This document shows, piece by piece, positions 1 to 11,697 of a stretch of 64,000 nt of DNA (positions are counted from its first letter, which is position 1; every line of letters starts with the position of its first letter). The notes under the pieces were generated by a model. That model made no database searches. It was not told where the DNA came from and saw nothing but the letters and a program-made list of their open reading frames with translations. A program made the translations under genes and the position numbers. This DNA is from Kalaharituber pfeilii (Eukaryota; Ascomycota; Pezizomycetes; Pezizales; Pezizaceae): positions 558,001 through 622,000 of the forward strand of contig WHUZ01000027.1 in the NCBI GenBank assembly GCA_015179045.1, in the 5' to 3' direction.

Positions 1-1712
1 GGCATACAAACTAGATAAGACCAGGTACTGCTTTCTCAGCCTATTTGTTTTTACCAAAATATAATTTTTGGGGAATTACATATCATCTCATTTTCCCACA
101 ATGTCTTGACATTTGTTTATTACGGGATTCCTACACAAAATGTTTACCGAATTCAAGTGCAATATCTCCCAATTGTGTCACTTATAATGACCTCGAATTT
201 GGGACCGAAGAGTCTTTTTTAGTAATTGATATACTATATATTTCTCCATTTAAATTCAGCAATTGCAATGCAAGCATTCCAATACCTAGTTTTGGCAGAT
301 ATGTATATACAAATTGTGTTCTAGGAGAAAGTGAATATTATGAATATCTTCACAACCAATGCAGAAATCGCGTCACTGCTCTTTATATACTTTTACATAC
401 AATGCAAGTACCATATTCACAAACCTGAATACATTATTTCATCAAACTTATAGCGGGGTGCAGACCTTAGAATTTTTACTACTGCGAAAATGTATGCTAA
501 GAAGCACCAGTAATTGTAACTTTTCTTGTGCACACATATGGACTATAGTATTCAAGAAACCAAATTAGCAGCCAGTGTTGTAAGCTACTCAGAAAATATC
601 TTCCTATACGTGTATTGCGATTTCATGATTTCAAATAGTCCCTATTCATTTTCTTTGCATAATCACCTGGTATTACCTTTGCGTAAAATAGATAAAATGT
701 TCACTGGAGTATGATAGTGGTACTCTGTAGGTAATAGTGCAGTCATGACCTTGCTACACCTCTTCAGCATAGGTAGTAGAGTCTACATTCATTACATAAG
801 ACTTCAGGTATGCTCTTCCACACATGGCAACTTAAAGCATGTCTAACATAAGGGCTGAATATATACTAGAATATGATATGCTGTAAGTCAGCAAAAAGAA
901 ATCGTGAAAAACAATTTACTATATTCTCCCATGCACTGGCTTTAATTTGAGCACACTTGAGGGCCATTTTCATTCACAAGATCTTCATCCGTTGTTCTGT
1001 AAATTTGGGCGGTTTCCCAGTGATAGGTGGTTTCTAGTTAAAACACTCTACAAGTCACAAAATAAGTTGATAGGCACACTTCAATTCCCTAGTAAACAAT
1101 TTTTACGAACTCGTGAATCTGGAAAATCTATCCATCACTGATACAGTAGGTAATGGGTGCCTTCCGATAAGGATTATGTGAAATTCAAGCCAAATTTTAC
1201 TAGACTACATTTCCACCGTGAACAGGGGTAGTTTCGCTAAGCACTAAGACGTGTGTAAATAATAAATCGAGAGACCTCTTTTGTATGCAGACAATTACAC
1301 TTTGAATGCAGAAATCATGAGCCTTCGAACAAGCTGTCAAGCTCACCACGAGGATAACACGAACTCAAGTTCCAAGAGAGAGCACTAGGTCTCAAGACAC
1401 AGCAGTCAAGTTCTGCGGGCGAATACTAGGTATCAATATCTAACAAGCGAAAGAGCGAGGAGGCCGAACTGTAGGGGTCCATAATTCTTCCTGGAGGATA
1501 AAAATGCATTACAAGATATTACATATGCAAGGTGGAATAGGTGGCAAATGATGCAAATGGTATTGTTGATGAATCCTCTATATGGTATAGCAGTTATAAT
1601 CTGTACTACTTCAGCAGTTTTTTAAGAGTGCAGAATTGTTATTTTATTTTATTTCATTTTATTATTATTATTTTCCCCCCCTTGCATACGGCCAACTGAG
1701 AGTAATGACCGC
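1..1712. other. AT-rich spacer, no gene recognised
   Basis: No frame in this stretch shows a recognisable domain, a signal peptide or convincing splice signals. It ends in a T- and pyrimidine-rich tract near 1630-1680. I see nothing functional here. Confidence 0.5.
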
Positions 1713-1720
1713 GTAACTAA

Positions 1721-1788
1721 ATGTTTTTTTTTTTTTTTTTTTTTTTTTATCATCAGTACTCGCATGCCGTCCTATGGGCTACGGCGAG
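1721..1788 (-). mobile_element. Family A micro-retroposon
   Basis: Read on the minus strand, about 45 nt of family A 3'-end sequence (starting CTCGCCGTAGCCC and containing GCATGCGAGTACTGAT) is followed by a long poly(A), seen here as poly(T) at 1724-1748. It is bracketed by near-identical 8-bp direct repeats, GTAACTAA at 1713-1720 and GTAGCTAA at 1789-1796, which I read as an aged target-site duplication. Its 5' end matches that of other family A inserts in the window. Confidence 0.65.
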
Positions 1789-1796
1789 GTAGCTAA

Positions 1797-2560
1797 GACT
1801 CTAAGAGTACAGGTTATATTCGAAGTGTCACTGTACTCAGACCTCTGTTGCAATTGGTTCTCGAAGTGACATGAATTGTACTATGCGTCCGTTTTCCGAT
1901 CCTTTTTGAATTCAAGGGAACTTGCTTTCCGTCAATTCAATTTTCCTCCATTAGCCATGCCAGCAACCCCTCTCTTATTTCCTCCCCTCGTCGCCCACCG
2001 CCGGCAGCCGCTCCGGCAGTCCCTCCGATAAGTGCTTTGACATAGAATGCATACTCCACGTTTCATTAAATTTGTCTCAACTTGCCCCTCATATTTCTTA
2101 TACTTATTTAAATCTTTTCAAGAATTTGGGAGACTTCCGAGTACTCGAGTACTCGCGTTACAGTGCATTGGTTGGGTGAGTAAATAGAGGTATCGAAATA
2201 TAACGAGGTGCACTTTTTTTCAATCCATGCTTTTGCAAGCAGATGAAACAAGATGCTCTGGGTAAATGACACGGATTGAGCAAGCCCAAACCTCGTAACA
2301 CTACCCCATTTGACAAAATTGACTTGCGCATGGTTATGTAGACAAATGTTAGTTAGGAGTAGTAAAAATCAGTTACACAAGGCAACAGCCCTTAACAAAC
2401 TTTCGTGGAGTGGTTCATTCTCTGAATCGCTGATTGGAGCGAGGCTACTGTTCAATTTCTCGAACTGACTATAAGCGAAGACTCTCGTATAGGAGGGCAA
2501 TTACTAGAAGGCCTTTAGATATGAGGTTTACGTAGTTTTTGCTCCGTTAAGCACCAATTT
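1797..2560. other. Spacer, no gene recognised
   Basis: No coding signal is recognised. The strand composition is mixed, with short CT-rich parts around 1975-2030. Nothing further can be supported. Confidence 0.4.
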
Positions 2561-2576
2561 TACTGTTCTTGTACCC

Positions 2577-3121
2577 GTGGGAGTCTGGTCCTACATAGCG
2601 ATCTGTCTTCTCGGCCGATTCCTTTGCGAAGTTCCTGTGAATCTCGGGGCCACCACCTCTAGGGCCACTTCTACTACAAAGAGCAAGCCCCTTTTACCAG
2701 AAAAGCCAGAACTACGACCTGCCACTTCAGCAATAGTAGTTCATGGGATAGCAGTGACCAAGAGACTGGGGAATGTTCGGAAGTGGTTGGAGGTGGATAA
2801 TGAATTGGGCACAAAAATCGCTGGGGCTCGATGGCTGTTGAAGCAAGAGAGGAGGGCGGGAGGGAAAGGCGACTGGTTCAGTTGTTGTTTACCTGATGGG
2901 GTAAGAACCCATTGTATGTATTGTTGTGCTTGGTCCACTGTCTGTCTGCATTTGTTCATCCGCAGCCACGGTGAAGCCATGTAGAAAGATATGTAGTATG
3001 GGCGATCCGGCCCACAATCCGGTGTCACAGACCTGTCTCCGGGTAATAAAGGGGTTCTGCCATAGGCTGAGAGCCTCGATGCGGGGTTACGTGATCCAAA
3101 AAAAAAAAAAAAAAAAAAAAA
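2577..3121 (+). mobile_element. ORF1-only LINE remnant with family B tail
   Basis: Residues encoded from about 2725 (VVHGIAVTKRLGNVRKWLE, then AGARWLL) match the conserved RNA-binding-like segment of Tad-type LINE ORF1 and align with the copies at 47.5 and 57.6 kb. The frame breaks near 2880. About 180 nt of non-coding sequence follows, then a family B-type 3' end (CTGCCATAGGCTGAGAGC, GCGGGGTTACGTGA) and poly(A) at 3098-3121. No zinc knuckles, endonuclease or reverse transcriptase lie between ORF1 and the tail, so it is a non-autonomous derivative. The 5' limit is uncertain and I found no convincing target-site duplication. Confidence 0.6.
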
Positions 3122-3349
3122 GAATCCCGGGTCATTTAGGTTCTTGGTTGGTCCCCTCCAGAATAAGTAATCCCAAAGTGCTAAAACATGTTTTTGAACC
3201 TCTAGTGATCCATACTGGCATACACTGCTACGTACTATGTGAGGAAGTTAGGCTTTTTATATTTGCCAATTGAGGCCTTACGCGCAATGCTCCATTCCGG
3301 TACATACACACTTGGCATTGGACCTCTCACACATTTTAGGTGAAACTAA

Positions 3350-3408
3350 TTGCCCTGCCATGGCGAACAGCTGCAAGCGGGGTTACGGGAGGGAAAAAAA
3401 AAAAAAAA
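3350..3408 (+). mobile_element. Family B micro-retroposon
   Basis: A 44-nt unit, GCCCTGCCATGGCGAACAGC followed by TGCAAGCGGGGTTACG, ends in poly(A). The flanks are AGGTGAAACTAA (3338-3349) and AGGTGAACTAA (3408-3418), a target-site duplication with one indel. Confidence 0.75.
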
Positions 3409-4032
3409 GGTGAACTAACGTGTCCACGAAGGCTTGCAGATGCAAGTAAATACTCCATTCCTTCAGGAATGTGTTTGATATATGAGGTGGTTTACACCTT
3501 CCATCATGCTTCTTGGAGAGAAAACGTCGTGTTTACTGTACGGATGTACCTTACCTTTGCTAGCGAGAGGGAATTTTCTAAAGACAGCTGCCAATGGGTG
3601 ACAGCAGGCGCAGCACCTCGTAGTGGCAGGCAATAGTAATAGCAAGGAACAGCAGGTCCTTTTTTTTTTTTTTTTTCTTCTTTTTTGAGCACGTAGGCTA
3701 CGAATGGCAGGGAAACAACAAGTTCTCCCCGCCGCTAACAGCACTAATTGCCCTAAATTCACAGCGAATGAGTGAAACCTGAAGCGCGCATAAATGAATC
3801 TAGTACCAGTACTACTGATAAAATTGCTCTATCCTTTCGAATGATGTAACCAATGTATTGGTGAATCATTCGGACCTGCGCCAGATTGTGTGAATAGGTT
3901 GAGCTACGCAGCAATTCGAACGATTCAGCCATATTGGCGGATAGGTCGACCCCATTGGTCAGCCACACTCATTGGTGTATCATCGGAACAGGGATTGACA
4001 GGTGCAGGGCGCAGTTGGACAGAATCTATTAT

Positions 4033-4362
4033 AGTACTGAGTTACATCCCTCTTGGCGTACACCGAACCCCTGTCAAAAAAGACCTTGGCGACAACCGCG
4101 AATACCATCTATTATAGTACTGAGTTACATCCCTCTTGGCGTACACCGAACCCCTGTCAAAAAAGACCTTGGCGACAACCGCGAATACCATCTATTATAG
4201 TACTGAGTTACATCCCTCTTGGCGTACACCAACCCCTGTCAAAAAAGACCTTGGCGACAACCGCGAATACCATCTATTATAGTACTGAGTTACATCCCTC
4301 TTGGCGTACACCAACCCCTGTCAAAAAGGACCTTGGCGACAACCGCGAATACCATATCAACG
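4033..4362. repeat. 83-bp tandem repeat, four copies
   Basis: The motif beginning AGTACTGAGTTACATCCCTC recurs at 4033, 4116, 4199 and 4281, and a degenerate start recurs near 4361. Periods are 83, 83, 82 and about 81 bp, and the units are nearly identical apart from small indels. Open frames crossing it encode only repeated peptide and are not credible genes. Confidence 0.9.
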
Positions 4363-5019
4363 TACTGAGTGAAATGTTCACATACTCCTGAACCTCAACA
4401 TACCCCTGAACCTTCGTCATAAGGCACATATTAATGTGGAATATGCCAAACGCCCGACAATACCTATATCAAGAGTTTCCATCACATTTCGTATGGAATC
4501 AACCTTCACGGAAATAGACACCACGACAATGAGGAGTTGCAATTGGCCGTATCTATCACTGCAATCCCTTTATGTGAAATGTTCACATTCTCCAGAACCT
4601 CAACATACTCGGCATAAGATACAGAAGAATGAGCCAAATTTTATAGGTATGATATATCTCTCTCACTATCAGGAGATGAAGCATAACGAGTTCAATTTGA
4701 CAGGTACAGCAGCAACTTTCCATAGCACAATAGGAACAGAGTGAGCTGAATTTAACAGGTATAAGAGTACAATATGACTGGTATTGGATGGCACGAGATG
4801 CAGCTGAACAAGTCAAATTTGACAGGTATGGTAGGTCCATTTCACCTCGCGAGATACAGCAAAATGAGCTGAATTTGATAGGCACTTTGACAGGCACGAC
4901 AGCTCCTCAATGGTGTGAGGTGCAGCAGAACGAGTCAAATTTGACAGGTATGGTAGGTCCATTTCACCCCGCGAGATGCAGCAAAATGAGCCGAATTTGA
5001 CAGGTACTTTGACAGGCAC

Positions 5020-5157
5020 AACAGCTCCTCAATTTAACAGGCACGACAGCTCCTCAATCTAACAGGCACGACAGCTCCTCAATTTGATAGGCACGACAGC
5101 TCCTCAATTTGACAGGCATGACAGCTCCTCAATTCGACAGGCACGGCAGCTCCTCAA
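5020..5157. repeat. 25-bp subarray in the minisatellite
   Basis: A 25-bp unit (CTCAATTTGACAGGCACGAC plus AGCTC) is repeated about five to six times head to tail with few substitutions. It is much more homogeneous than the surrounding array, so it is probably a recent local expansion. Confidence 0.85.
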
Positions 5158-5542
5158 TAGTGCGACATGCAGCAGAACGAGTCAAATGTGATAGGTATGG
5201 TAGGTCTATATTACCTCGCAAGATGCAGCAAAATGAGCCGAATTTTACAGGCACTTTACAGGTATGATAGCTCCTCAATGGTGTGAGATGCAGCAGAATA
5301 AGCCGAATTTAATAGGTATAACAGTCTCCCTCAATGGCGTAAGATGTGGTCAAGTTGACAGATATGACCTTGACAGGGAAAAATGAGGCAGAATAAGCTC
5401 AATTTAACAGGTATGACAGCTTTCTCTCAATGGCGCAAGATGTGGCCGAATGAGCTCAAGTTGACAAGTATTACAGGACTCTTTCCATAGCGTAAGAGCA
5501 GCAAAATGAGCTGAATTTGACAGGTATAGTAGGTCTCTCTTG

Positions 5543-5596
5543 CCCTGCCATGGCGAATAGCTGCAAGCGGAGTTACGTGAAATTAAAAAAAAAAAG
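5543..5596 (+). mobile_element. Family B micro-retroposon in minisatellite
   Basis: The insert CCCTGCCATGGCGAATAGC, then GTTACGTGAAATT and poly(A), is flanked by a perfect 15-bp duplication AGTAGGTCTCTCTTG at 5528-5542 and 5597-5611. The target is a unit of the minisatellite. Confidence 0.9.
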
Positions 5597-6185
5597 AGTA
5601 GGTCTCTCTTGATAGCACGAGATGCAGCAAAATGAACTCAATTGGACCGGTGTGTAGGTCTCCCTTGACAATACAAGATACAGTAGAATAAACTAACTTT
5701 AACAAGTATATAGGTATGGCAAGACTCTTCTACGGCACGAGATACAAAAGAATGAGCCAAATTTCATAAGTATGGCACACCTCTCTTACCAGCGTGAGAT
5801 GTAGTAAAACGAACTCAATTTGATAGGTATAGTAGCACTTTTCCACAGGAGAGTAGCAGAGTGAGCCAAATTTAACAGGTATAATAGGACTCTTTCCGCA
5901 TTGTGAGATATAGTAGAATGAGCACAATTTGATAGTTATTCAATAGCACAAGATGCAGCAGAACGAGAGTCGAATTTGACAGATATGGCAGGTCTATTTG
6001 AGCCTGGCAGATGCAGCAGAATAAGCCGAATTTGACAGGGATTGGTAGATCTCTCTTGCTAACATGAGATACAGCAGGGCGAGCACAATTTGACAGGCAT
6101 GACAGCTCCTCAATAATGTGAGATGCAGCAGAATGAGCCGAATTCAATAGGAATGGCAGTCTCTCTCGATGGGGTGAGATGAGGC

Positions 6186-7484
6186 GGAACCTCTCCGGAC
6201 AGGCAGATTCTGCCTGCCGCTCCCGGACCTCATCAGACGATAAACTTTACGCCATGACACTGTTACACAGGTACCAACATTGTGGGGTAGGTATGATCAA
6301 TTGTTGGTACAGGCATATTGCAAGACAAGTTTTAATATGACTAGTGACGTAAGTGCGTACCGGCCCACTGGCTACCAAAAATCGGCCCATGCTGTGATCT
6401 ACTAGTTTGAATGCATGATTACTCAATTAAGTAAAAAATGAAAATGGAAAAATAATGGAAAAATAGACCTGAATTAATGAGCAGATGAAGAAACAAAAAT
6501 GAAATCTTGGGTTTCCTATAGTACCTCACTCTGTGATATTACTCCCTTATCAGTTCCTGTCACACTGCTAGTAGGCTTCGTCTTGCGGTGTCTCTTGCTC
6601 TTAGGATGTTACATTTGGAGTACACCACTCCAGATGCACAAGAGCTTATTCATTTGCAATGCGGAGCATTTTCAGGGTGTGCAATTGAGGTGCAGGTGTA
6701 GGTAGTAAAAGCTTCAGGATATCCTGCAAAACCTGACAATTTCGAAACTGCTGGATGAGTTGCGCCGCTTTACAGGCTTGAAAGTAAGCAAAGCGCTCTG
6801 CTTCTTCACTAGAAAGATTCGCATGATATTGCTCTGTTCAAATAATTTTGTTCACATAACCCCGCATACAAGCTACAAGCCTATGGCGGCGACCAAAAAA
6901 AATCACTAGAATATGTGAAGGTTGATTATCCAGCTGGCGCCGTTTGGCCATGGGTCACTAATCCACCCGTTTGCAATGATCACAATCCGGCAGCTTGAGA
7001 CATTGATGCTGTACCGTAGGTTCGGTTGATGTAGTTAATAGCTATCTAGGATGAATTAAAATGATTGGAATTGGGGTCTGCAATTCAAACAATGGTCCAA
7101 GCTTCTTGTGACATGGAGGCTTGTATTGGTACAGTAAGTAATACTACTCGTTACCAGCATTTAGTGCTGTAATAGCATGCCTTGGTTGAAAGGCTGTGGC
7201 TACATTGCTATTGACCCAGGCCCCCAAAGAGAAACGCTGCTGTTTTCCCTACAAAACTGTCCTCTCAAGAGAACGGATACCCTGCAGCCACACCAGGTCA
7301 CTGACCTCTCGCACGGACTATGCCCAGCCTCCATTTTGCATCACTAAATGCTGGTAACAAGTACCAACATTTGATCTACCTACCCCACAATGTTGGTAGC
7401 TGTGTCACAATGTCATGGCGTAAAGTTTATCGTCTGATGAGGTCCGGCAGCGGCAGGCAGAATCTGCCTGTCCGGAGAGGTTCC
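6186..7484. mobile_element. 1.3-kb long-TIR DNA transposon, non-autonomous
   Basis: The left end (6186-6310) and right end (7361-7484) are inverted repeats of about 120 bp with only a few differences. Outer tips are GGAACCTCTCCGGACAGG and its complement, and the inner limit is GTACCAACATTG-like sequence on both sides. The interior of about 1.05 kb has no transposase-like frame. Flanks share AGATGAGGC on both sides, consistent with a duplication of about 7-9 bp, but the host sequence is itself repetitive, so the duplication is tentative. Length of TIR and duplication would suit a Mutator-like MITE; that is an inference. Confidence 0.75.
6846..6891 (-). mobile_element. Family B-like 3'-end relic
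   Basis: On the minus strand this reads CCATAGGCTTGTAGCTTGTA, GCGGGGTTATGTGAACAAAA. It is the same subvariant as the insert at 56536-56595. It lies inside the long-TIR element. No clear target-site duplication is visible. Confidence 0.5.
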
Positions 7485-7860
7485 GGAGATGAGGCAGAAT
7501 GAGCTCAATTGAACAGGGTATGACAGCTTCCTTTCGATGGCATGAGATGAGCCAGAATGAGCTCAAGTTGACAAGTATCACCGGACTCTTTCCACAGTGT
7601 GAGAACAGCAGAATGAGCCAAATTTGACAGGTACGGCAGGACCCACCTGGCAGCGTGGAACATGGTAAAATGAGCTCAATTCACAGTTAAGGCTGGCCCC
7701 TTTCTATGGTGCAAAGTGAGGCGGTATGGCTCAATTTGACAGATACAACAAGACCTGCTTTGATGGTGCGAGATATGCCAAAATGGGCTCAATCTACAAT
7801 TTTACAGGTATGGCAGATTACTCTCGATAGTGTGAGATGGGGCAAAATGAGAATGCGCTG
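7485..7860. repeat. Degenerate ~50-bp minisatellite, right part
   Basis: The same unit as 4600-6185 resumes (GAGGCAGAATGAGCTCAATT, GACAGGTATGGCAG). The 1.3-kb transposon therefore split one continuous array. Confidence 0.8.
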
Positions 7861-9014
7861 GACTGGTACAGCATGGCGGGGTGATAAAGGGGCACCTGCC
7901 AAAGGTTACAATCATCGGCTACTAGCCTACTACAGTACCTACTGACTCAGGCTCCATTCCCCACCCTTTACTGTTTTTTTAAATCGCAAGCACTCTATAG
8001 ATAGCGATAGCTATGTCTACTCTTCATCATCACCCTCAGCCTTCAATTCTTCCACTTTCTCATATCCTCTTGCCATCATTCCAGCTGTATTAGTTATATC
8101 TTTTCAATTACCTTACACCTGTTAATATTCTCACTTGAATAGCATTTATACGTGGGTCTAGAGGGCGGATAAGGAAGCTGGGTACACCTAAAAGGGCATA
8201 TGCTGGACATCTGGCAATATCATTGTGGGTAGATATTAACCGGAATTTAGGTAGAGTTTATGGGCTGTAACGAGGGTTTCGCTATCCATAGGTTCTACAA
8301 TTATTAGCTCCACAAAATATATAAAATTAATACTAGAGCTCCCTGGATGCAGGAGTGGGATTACGTGATATTATAAATAACAATGAGAATATACCGATAT
8401 GAATAAATGCAGAGAAACGAGATTGTACGGCCATGGAACTGGTAAAGAGTGTGCAGTCACTTGACACCGACTTTACGGGTCCCTTATCCACTACCGCTAC
8501 ACCTACACTCACCCTCGCGGTCGCGAGGTGGCCACATGCTAGTATGTATGTACTGTACGTACTAGTAGCAGCGCCTATTCACGTCAGCCGCGTCTTCTCA
8601 TATTCTACAGGGCTGCATACAAATGTTTGCCTTGCACAAAAGCAAACAAAGTAACAAGAACAAAAAAAAATTAAAAGATAAATAAAGTAAAAAAAAAAAA
8701 AAAAAAAAAAAATTAAAAAGAAAGGAAAATGAAGAAAATGAAAGGAACAAAGATCCAGAGCAAAGGTTCGCTAACTGCTCGGGTTCCGCTCTCGCCTACA
8801 ATGTTAGGCACACCGTAGAGAGGCGCATGCAGGATATCGCTATACCCCATCCCAGTCGTTAGTGATGGCCTTAAAAATATGCGTATATGACTGTCGTAAT
8901 TGGTATTTGGATCAATTTTTGGTATGCGACGCCGGCTAAGTAAGGCTGGTAGCTCACCGGTACAGTATGCAAGGCAGACAGTTTCCATGCCATAGACTGG
9001 TGCAGCAGCAATGT
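7861..9014. other. Spacer with A-rich simple sequence
   Basis: No gene is recognised. An A-rich low-complexity block runs from about 8659 to 8755. The frame at 8713-9069 (minus) has no recognisable domain. Confidence 0.4.
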
Positions 9015-9737
9015 CAGTGCTCCCAACGGGCCGGCCATAGAAATCTAGGCCTGGGCCGGCGTGAAACATTCAGGCCATTCAGGCCATTCAGGCTGCAGTG
9101 TGAGTTAAGTTATACAGTAGCTATATACACAACGTACTTTAAATTCTACGCATACCTCATTCACTAATGTTTAGGATTTTGCTTGCTGATTTTTACACTG
9201 CCCAGTATCGCTTTCCATTAGCCATGCACAGCTTCACCATAGTGTCAAATCCAACTTTGTCAGCACCAGATTTTTGGAACCCAAAATTCCAGAAGACTCG
9301 ATATCGGCATCAGGTCGATGCAAGATCAAAACTTGAACTGCACTATGGAGAGAGAAGAATAGTAGAAAATACTAAAGGAATCATCATCGCCAGTACCGGT
9401 GGTTGGAATGTCTGTCTCCCTGCAATACTAATAAGAAATTAGTATATAGTCAAGCGATACAAAAAAAAAAATTACTTACCTGAATACCTGCGAAAAGCGC
9501 TGCTCAATAAAAAAAAAGTCTAGATAGTTATCCGAAAATATTGAAAGGTTCATATTAAATCCATGTCTAAGTAACCTGAAGGTGGCCCCTGAAATAGCCT
9601 CCCTCCTGCCCCTGAAATTGCTTGAACGGCCTGGACCGGCCTGGACCGGCCTGGGCTGTTTCAAGCCTGCCAAGCCAGGCCGCCAAGCCGGCCGGTCCAG
9701 GCGGCCTGGTCGGCGGTCTGGCCGGTTGGGAACACTG
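9015..9737. mobile_element. Possible hAT-like MITE with GC-rich ends
   Basis: The left end CAGTGCTCCCAACGGGCC (9015) and right end GGCCGGTTGGGAACACTG (to 9737) are inverted and agree at 16 of 18 positions. The CAGNG start fits hAT tips. Subterminal regions hold short direct repeats (CATTCAGGC near 9070, CCTGGACCGG near 9630). The 8 bp flanks do not match, so there is no duplication to confirm it. An ATG-started frame at 9167-9442 inside it has no recognisable product. Confidence 0.4.
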
Positions 9738-10243
9738 CTGGCGCTGGTAGCCTGTACTGTATGCTGGGTTAGTAATGTTAGGGGAAAAAAAAGCAGACGG
9801 TGAGATACTTGTAGTTTATGGTTCTGTGTAAACCACGTGACTGGTCACCTCATTTTTTTTCAACTATGTTCCAAGCCGAGCCGTTTCTGAGTGGAGTGGA
9901 CGTAGCAGCGTCGTATACGAGACCAGGCCGCATGTACAGCTTAGTCGGCCTTAGGCTTTCCCAATGACTGCCTTGCGCTTTCTATTGGTTATCGCATGCA
10001 GTTGTCACCTAATGGGTACATACTAGTAACGGTAGGCTCACAGCCTTTGCCAGAGCCCGGGAACAAAGCGGAAAAAAAAAAAAAAAGGACAGGCTTGCAG
10101 CTATGACTTTGTTAAGTGGTGACAGCGTGCAGTTGCCTAAGGATGATGTAGAACCGCAGTCATCAAGATCGGCAGTAAGATTCTCGCTGTGCACGCATGC
10201 ATGCATGCGCCCTTGGCGCTGATCACCGTCGGTGGGGGTACGG

Positions 10244-10250
10244 TATATAA
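10244..10250 (+). promoter_or_regulatory. Candidate TATA box
   Basis: TATATAA lies 42 bp before the ATG at 10292. It argues for the start at 10292 rather than the upstream in-frame codon at 10232, which would place the box inside the coding region. Confidence 0.5.
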
Positions 10251-10291
10251 CGGTTGCCAATTGTCCTAGTGTCGGCGGGCCAGTCGCAAAT

Positions 10292-11697
10292 ATGGACAGC
10301 AACCAGACAACTAACCCCGTTCTTGATCAGTACCTACGATCGAGCATGGCCGATTTGGACAGCTTACTCACCCCAGCAATAGCCTTCTTTTTCCTTCTCC
10401 TACTCCACTGGGCCAACCACGTGCTCCTCACGTCGCTTGAGCGCGCTTCACTCTTCACGATCCACTTCCGGCTCACACTGTACCGCCACCTCTGGCGCTC
10501 CTTTCTCGCAACCATCTGCGTCTTGGTCTTCCTCCGCTCGCTGGCCGACCTCGCGTGCATCCTCCCGCCGTCAATTGTGGTCCTCCTGCTCGGGGGGCTG
10601 TGCATTGGCGTATACACGTATGTCGGCCCCGCGTGGGCGAACGCGGCATACCTTGGCGCGCGATGGGCCGCCTGGAGCGGCCTCAGCCGGACTGCGATCG
10701 CGCCGGCGCTGGTCGAACATCTGCCCGCTACGGAGGAGGGATGGGAGGTGCTCGCAAGGCAGCTCCGAGGCCGCGTCGAGGTGCATCCCGTTGAGCGGGT
10801 CCCCACCAGCGTGTTTGCTTCGGCAGCCCTGGGTCTCAGGCGGCATGGCGTCCGCGAGGACGTCACCGACCTGCTGATCGCGACTGCGAGGGCCGCAAAC
10901 TCCGGGCGCGGTCATGTGGATGTAGAATGCCCGAGCCCCAAGGAGGCGCGCCTGCCGCCCGCAAACACGTATCGCCCGCTCCTCTCCGGCAAATCGGTCT
11001 CCTTGCTCTGGGCGAGGGCGCTGGTTTCACCCGCCGTATCTCCCGTGGCATCCTGTCGCTGCCACGGCACCTCCTCTCGCCTTACCCTGTGCTGCCGTCC
11101 GGTGTTCCTGCACACGGCCTCGTCCTCGCCTTCGGCGTGCTCGCGCGCAACAAGGGCCTCACCCCGGCCTCTCTTGTCTGCAATCTCACCACCCTCCCGG
11201 CCCTGCGCGTCTTCGAGGAGTATAGTGCGTGGTATCCACACCCAGCAAAGACACTTCGGGGCTACTTTCGTGCCGAGATCGAGTCTGCCATGGGTGGGCT
11301 TGGTCCCGCCTACGTCTCCGCCGCGACCGAGTTGGCACTTCTCATGGCCGACGCAATCGCGAAACCAACGGTGATTCGTGAATGGTTGGCGCAGAGGCTG
11401 GAGCACCAGGACCTGGCGTTGAACAGGCGTGTGGAGGTGCTTGGTGCAACAGAGAGAGAACTGGATAGGCTGTACAGAGGGAGCTATGCGGCAATGTTGG
11501 TAAGTCTGAACACGTACAGGGGCGGGGTTGGCATCAGGCCGGAGATGCTGGTGTTTGACGCTCTGTGCCGTAAGGAGGGGGTGCCGGTGCCCCAGTGGGC
11601 AAGCGGGCCGGAAATGGCTGAGAGGCGGCGGAGGGAGGTGGAGCATTGCGGAGGGCAAGAGATCGTGGATACGTTGGTAACGGCTGTTGTTGGCTAG
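10292..11697 (+). pseudogene. Frameshifted membrane protein, paralog of 12.6-14.4 kb gene
   Basis: I do not recognise the family. The first frame (from ATG 10292) has hydrophobic segments at about residues 28-43 and 70-115, then a soluble part. Near 11010-11018, in a G-rich run, the homologous reading passes to the frame that ends at TAG 11697. The C-terminal half (GFTRRISRGILSLP, VLARNKGLTPASL) aligns with the minus-strand neighbour (GFRRRVSRGISSMP, VLARNKGLLPNTL), whose frame is continuous there. The simplest reading is a one-base loss, either a real mutation or a sequencing error; an intron is less likely because the paralog has none at this point. Base composition is clearly GC-richer than the spacers. 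The product is probably a multi-pass membrane protein of about 470 residues. Confidence 0.75.

Larger units (their letters stand above)
4600..6185. repeat. Degenerate ~50-bp minisatellite, left part
   Basis: About 1.6 kb is made of diverged copies of a unit of roughly 50 bp, with recurrent words GCAGAATGAGC, AATTTGACAGGTATG, GGTCTCTCTTG and GTGAGATGCAG. The unit resumes after 7485. Frames through it (for example 4583-4897 and 4813-5019 on the minus strand) are repeat translations, not genes. A higher-order subarray and two insertions lie within it. Confidence 0.85.

Noticed and set aside
3890..4117. Direct repeats as a CRISPR-like array
   Set aside because: The 83-bp units are contiguous tandem copies without unique spacers, and the genome is eukaryotic.
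4053..4391. 112-codon repetitive protein
   Set aside because: It is the 83-bp tandem repeat read in frame; period 83 is not a multiple of three, so the frames rotate and no stable peptide repeat exists.
4583..6147. Several open frames of 68-104 codons on the minus strand with CxC-rich peptides
   Set aside because: They are translations of the ~50-bp minisatellite; repeated peptide, no start context, no family.
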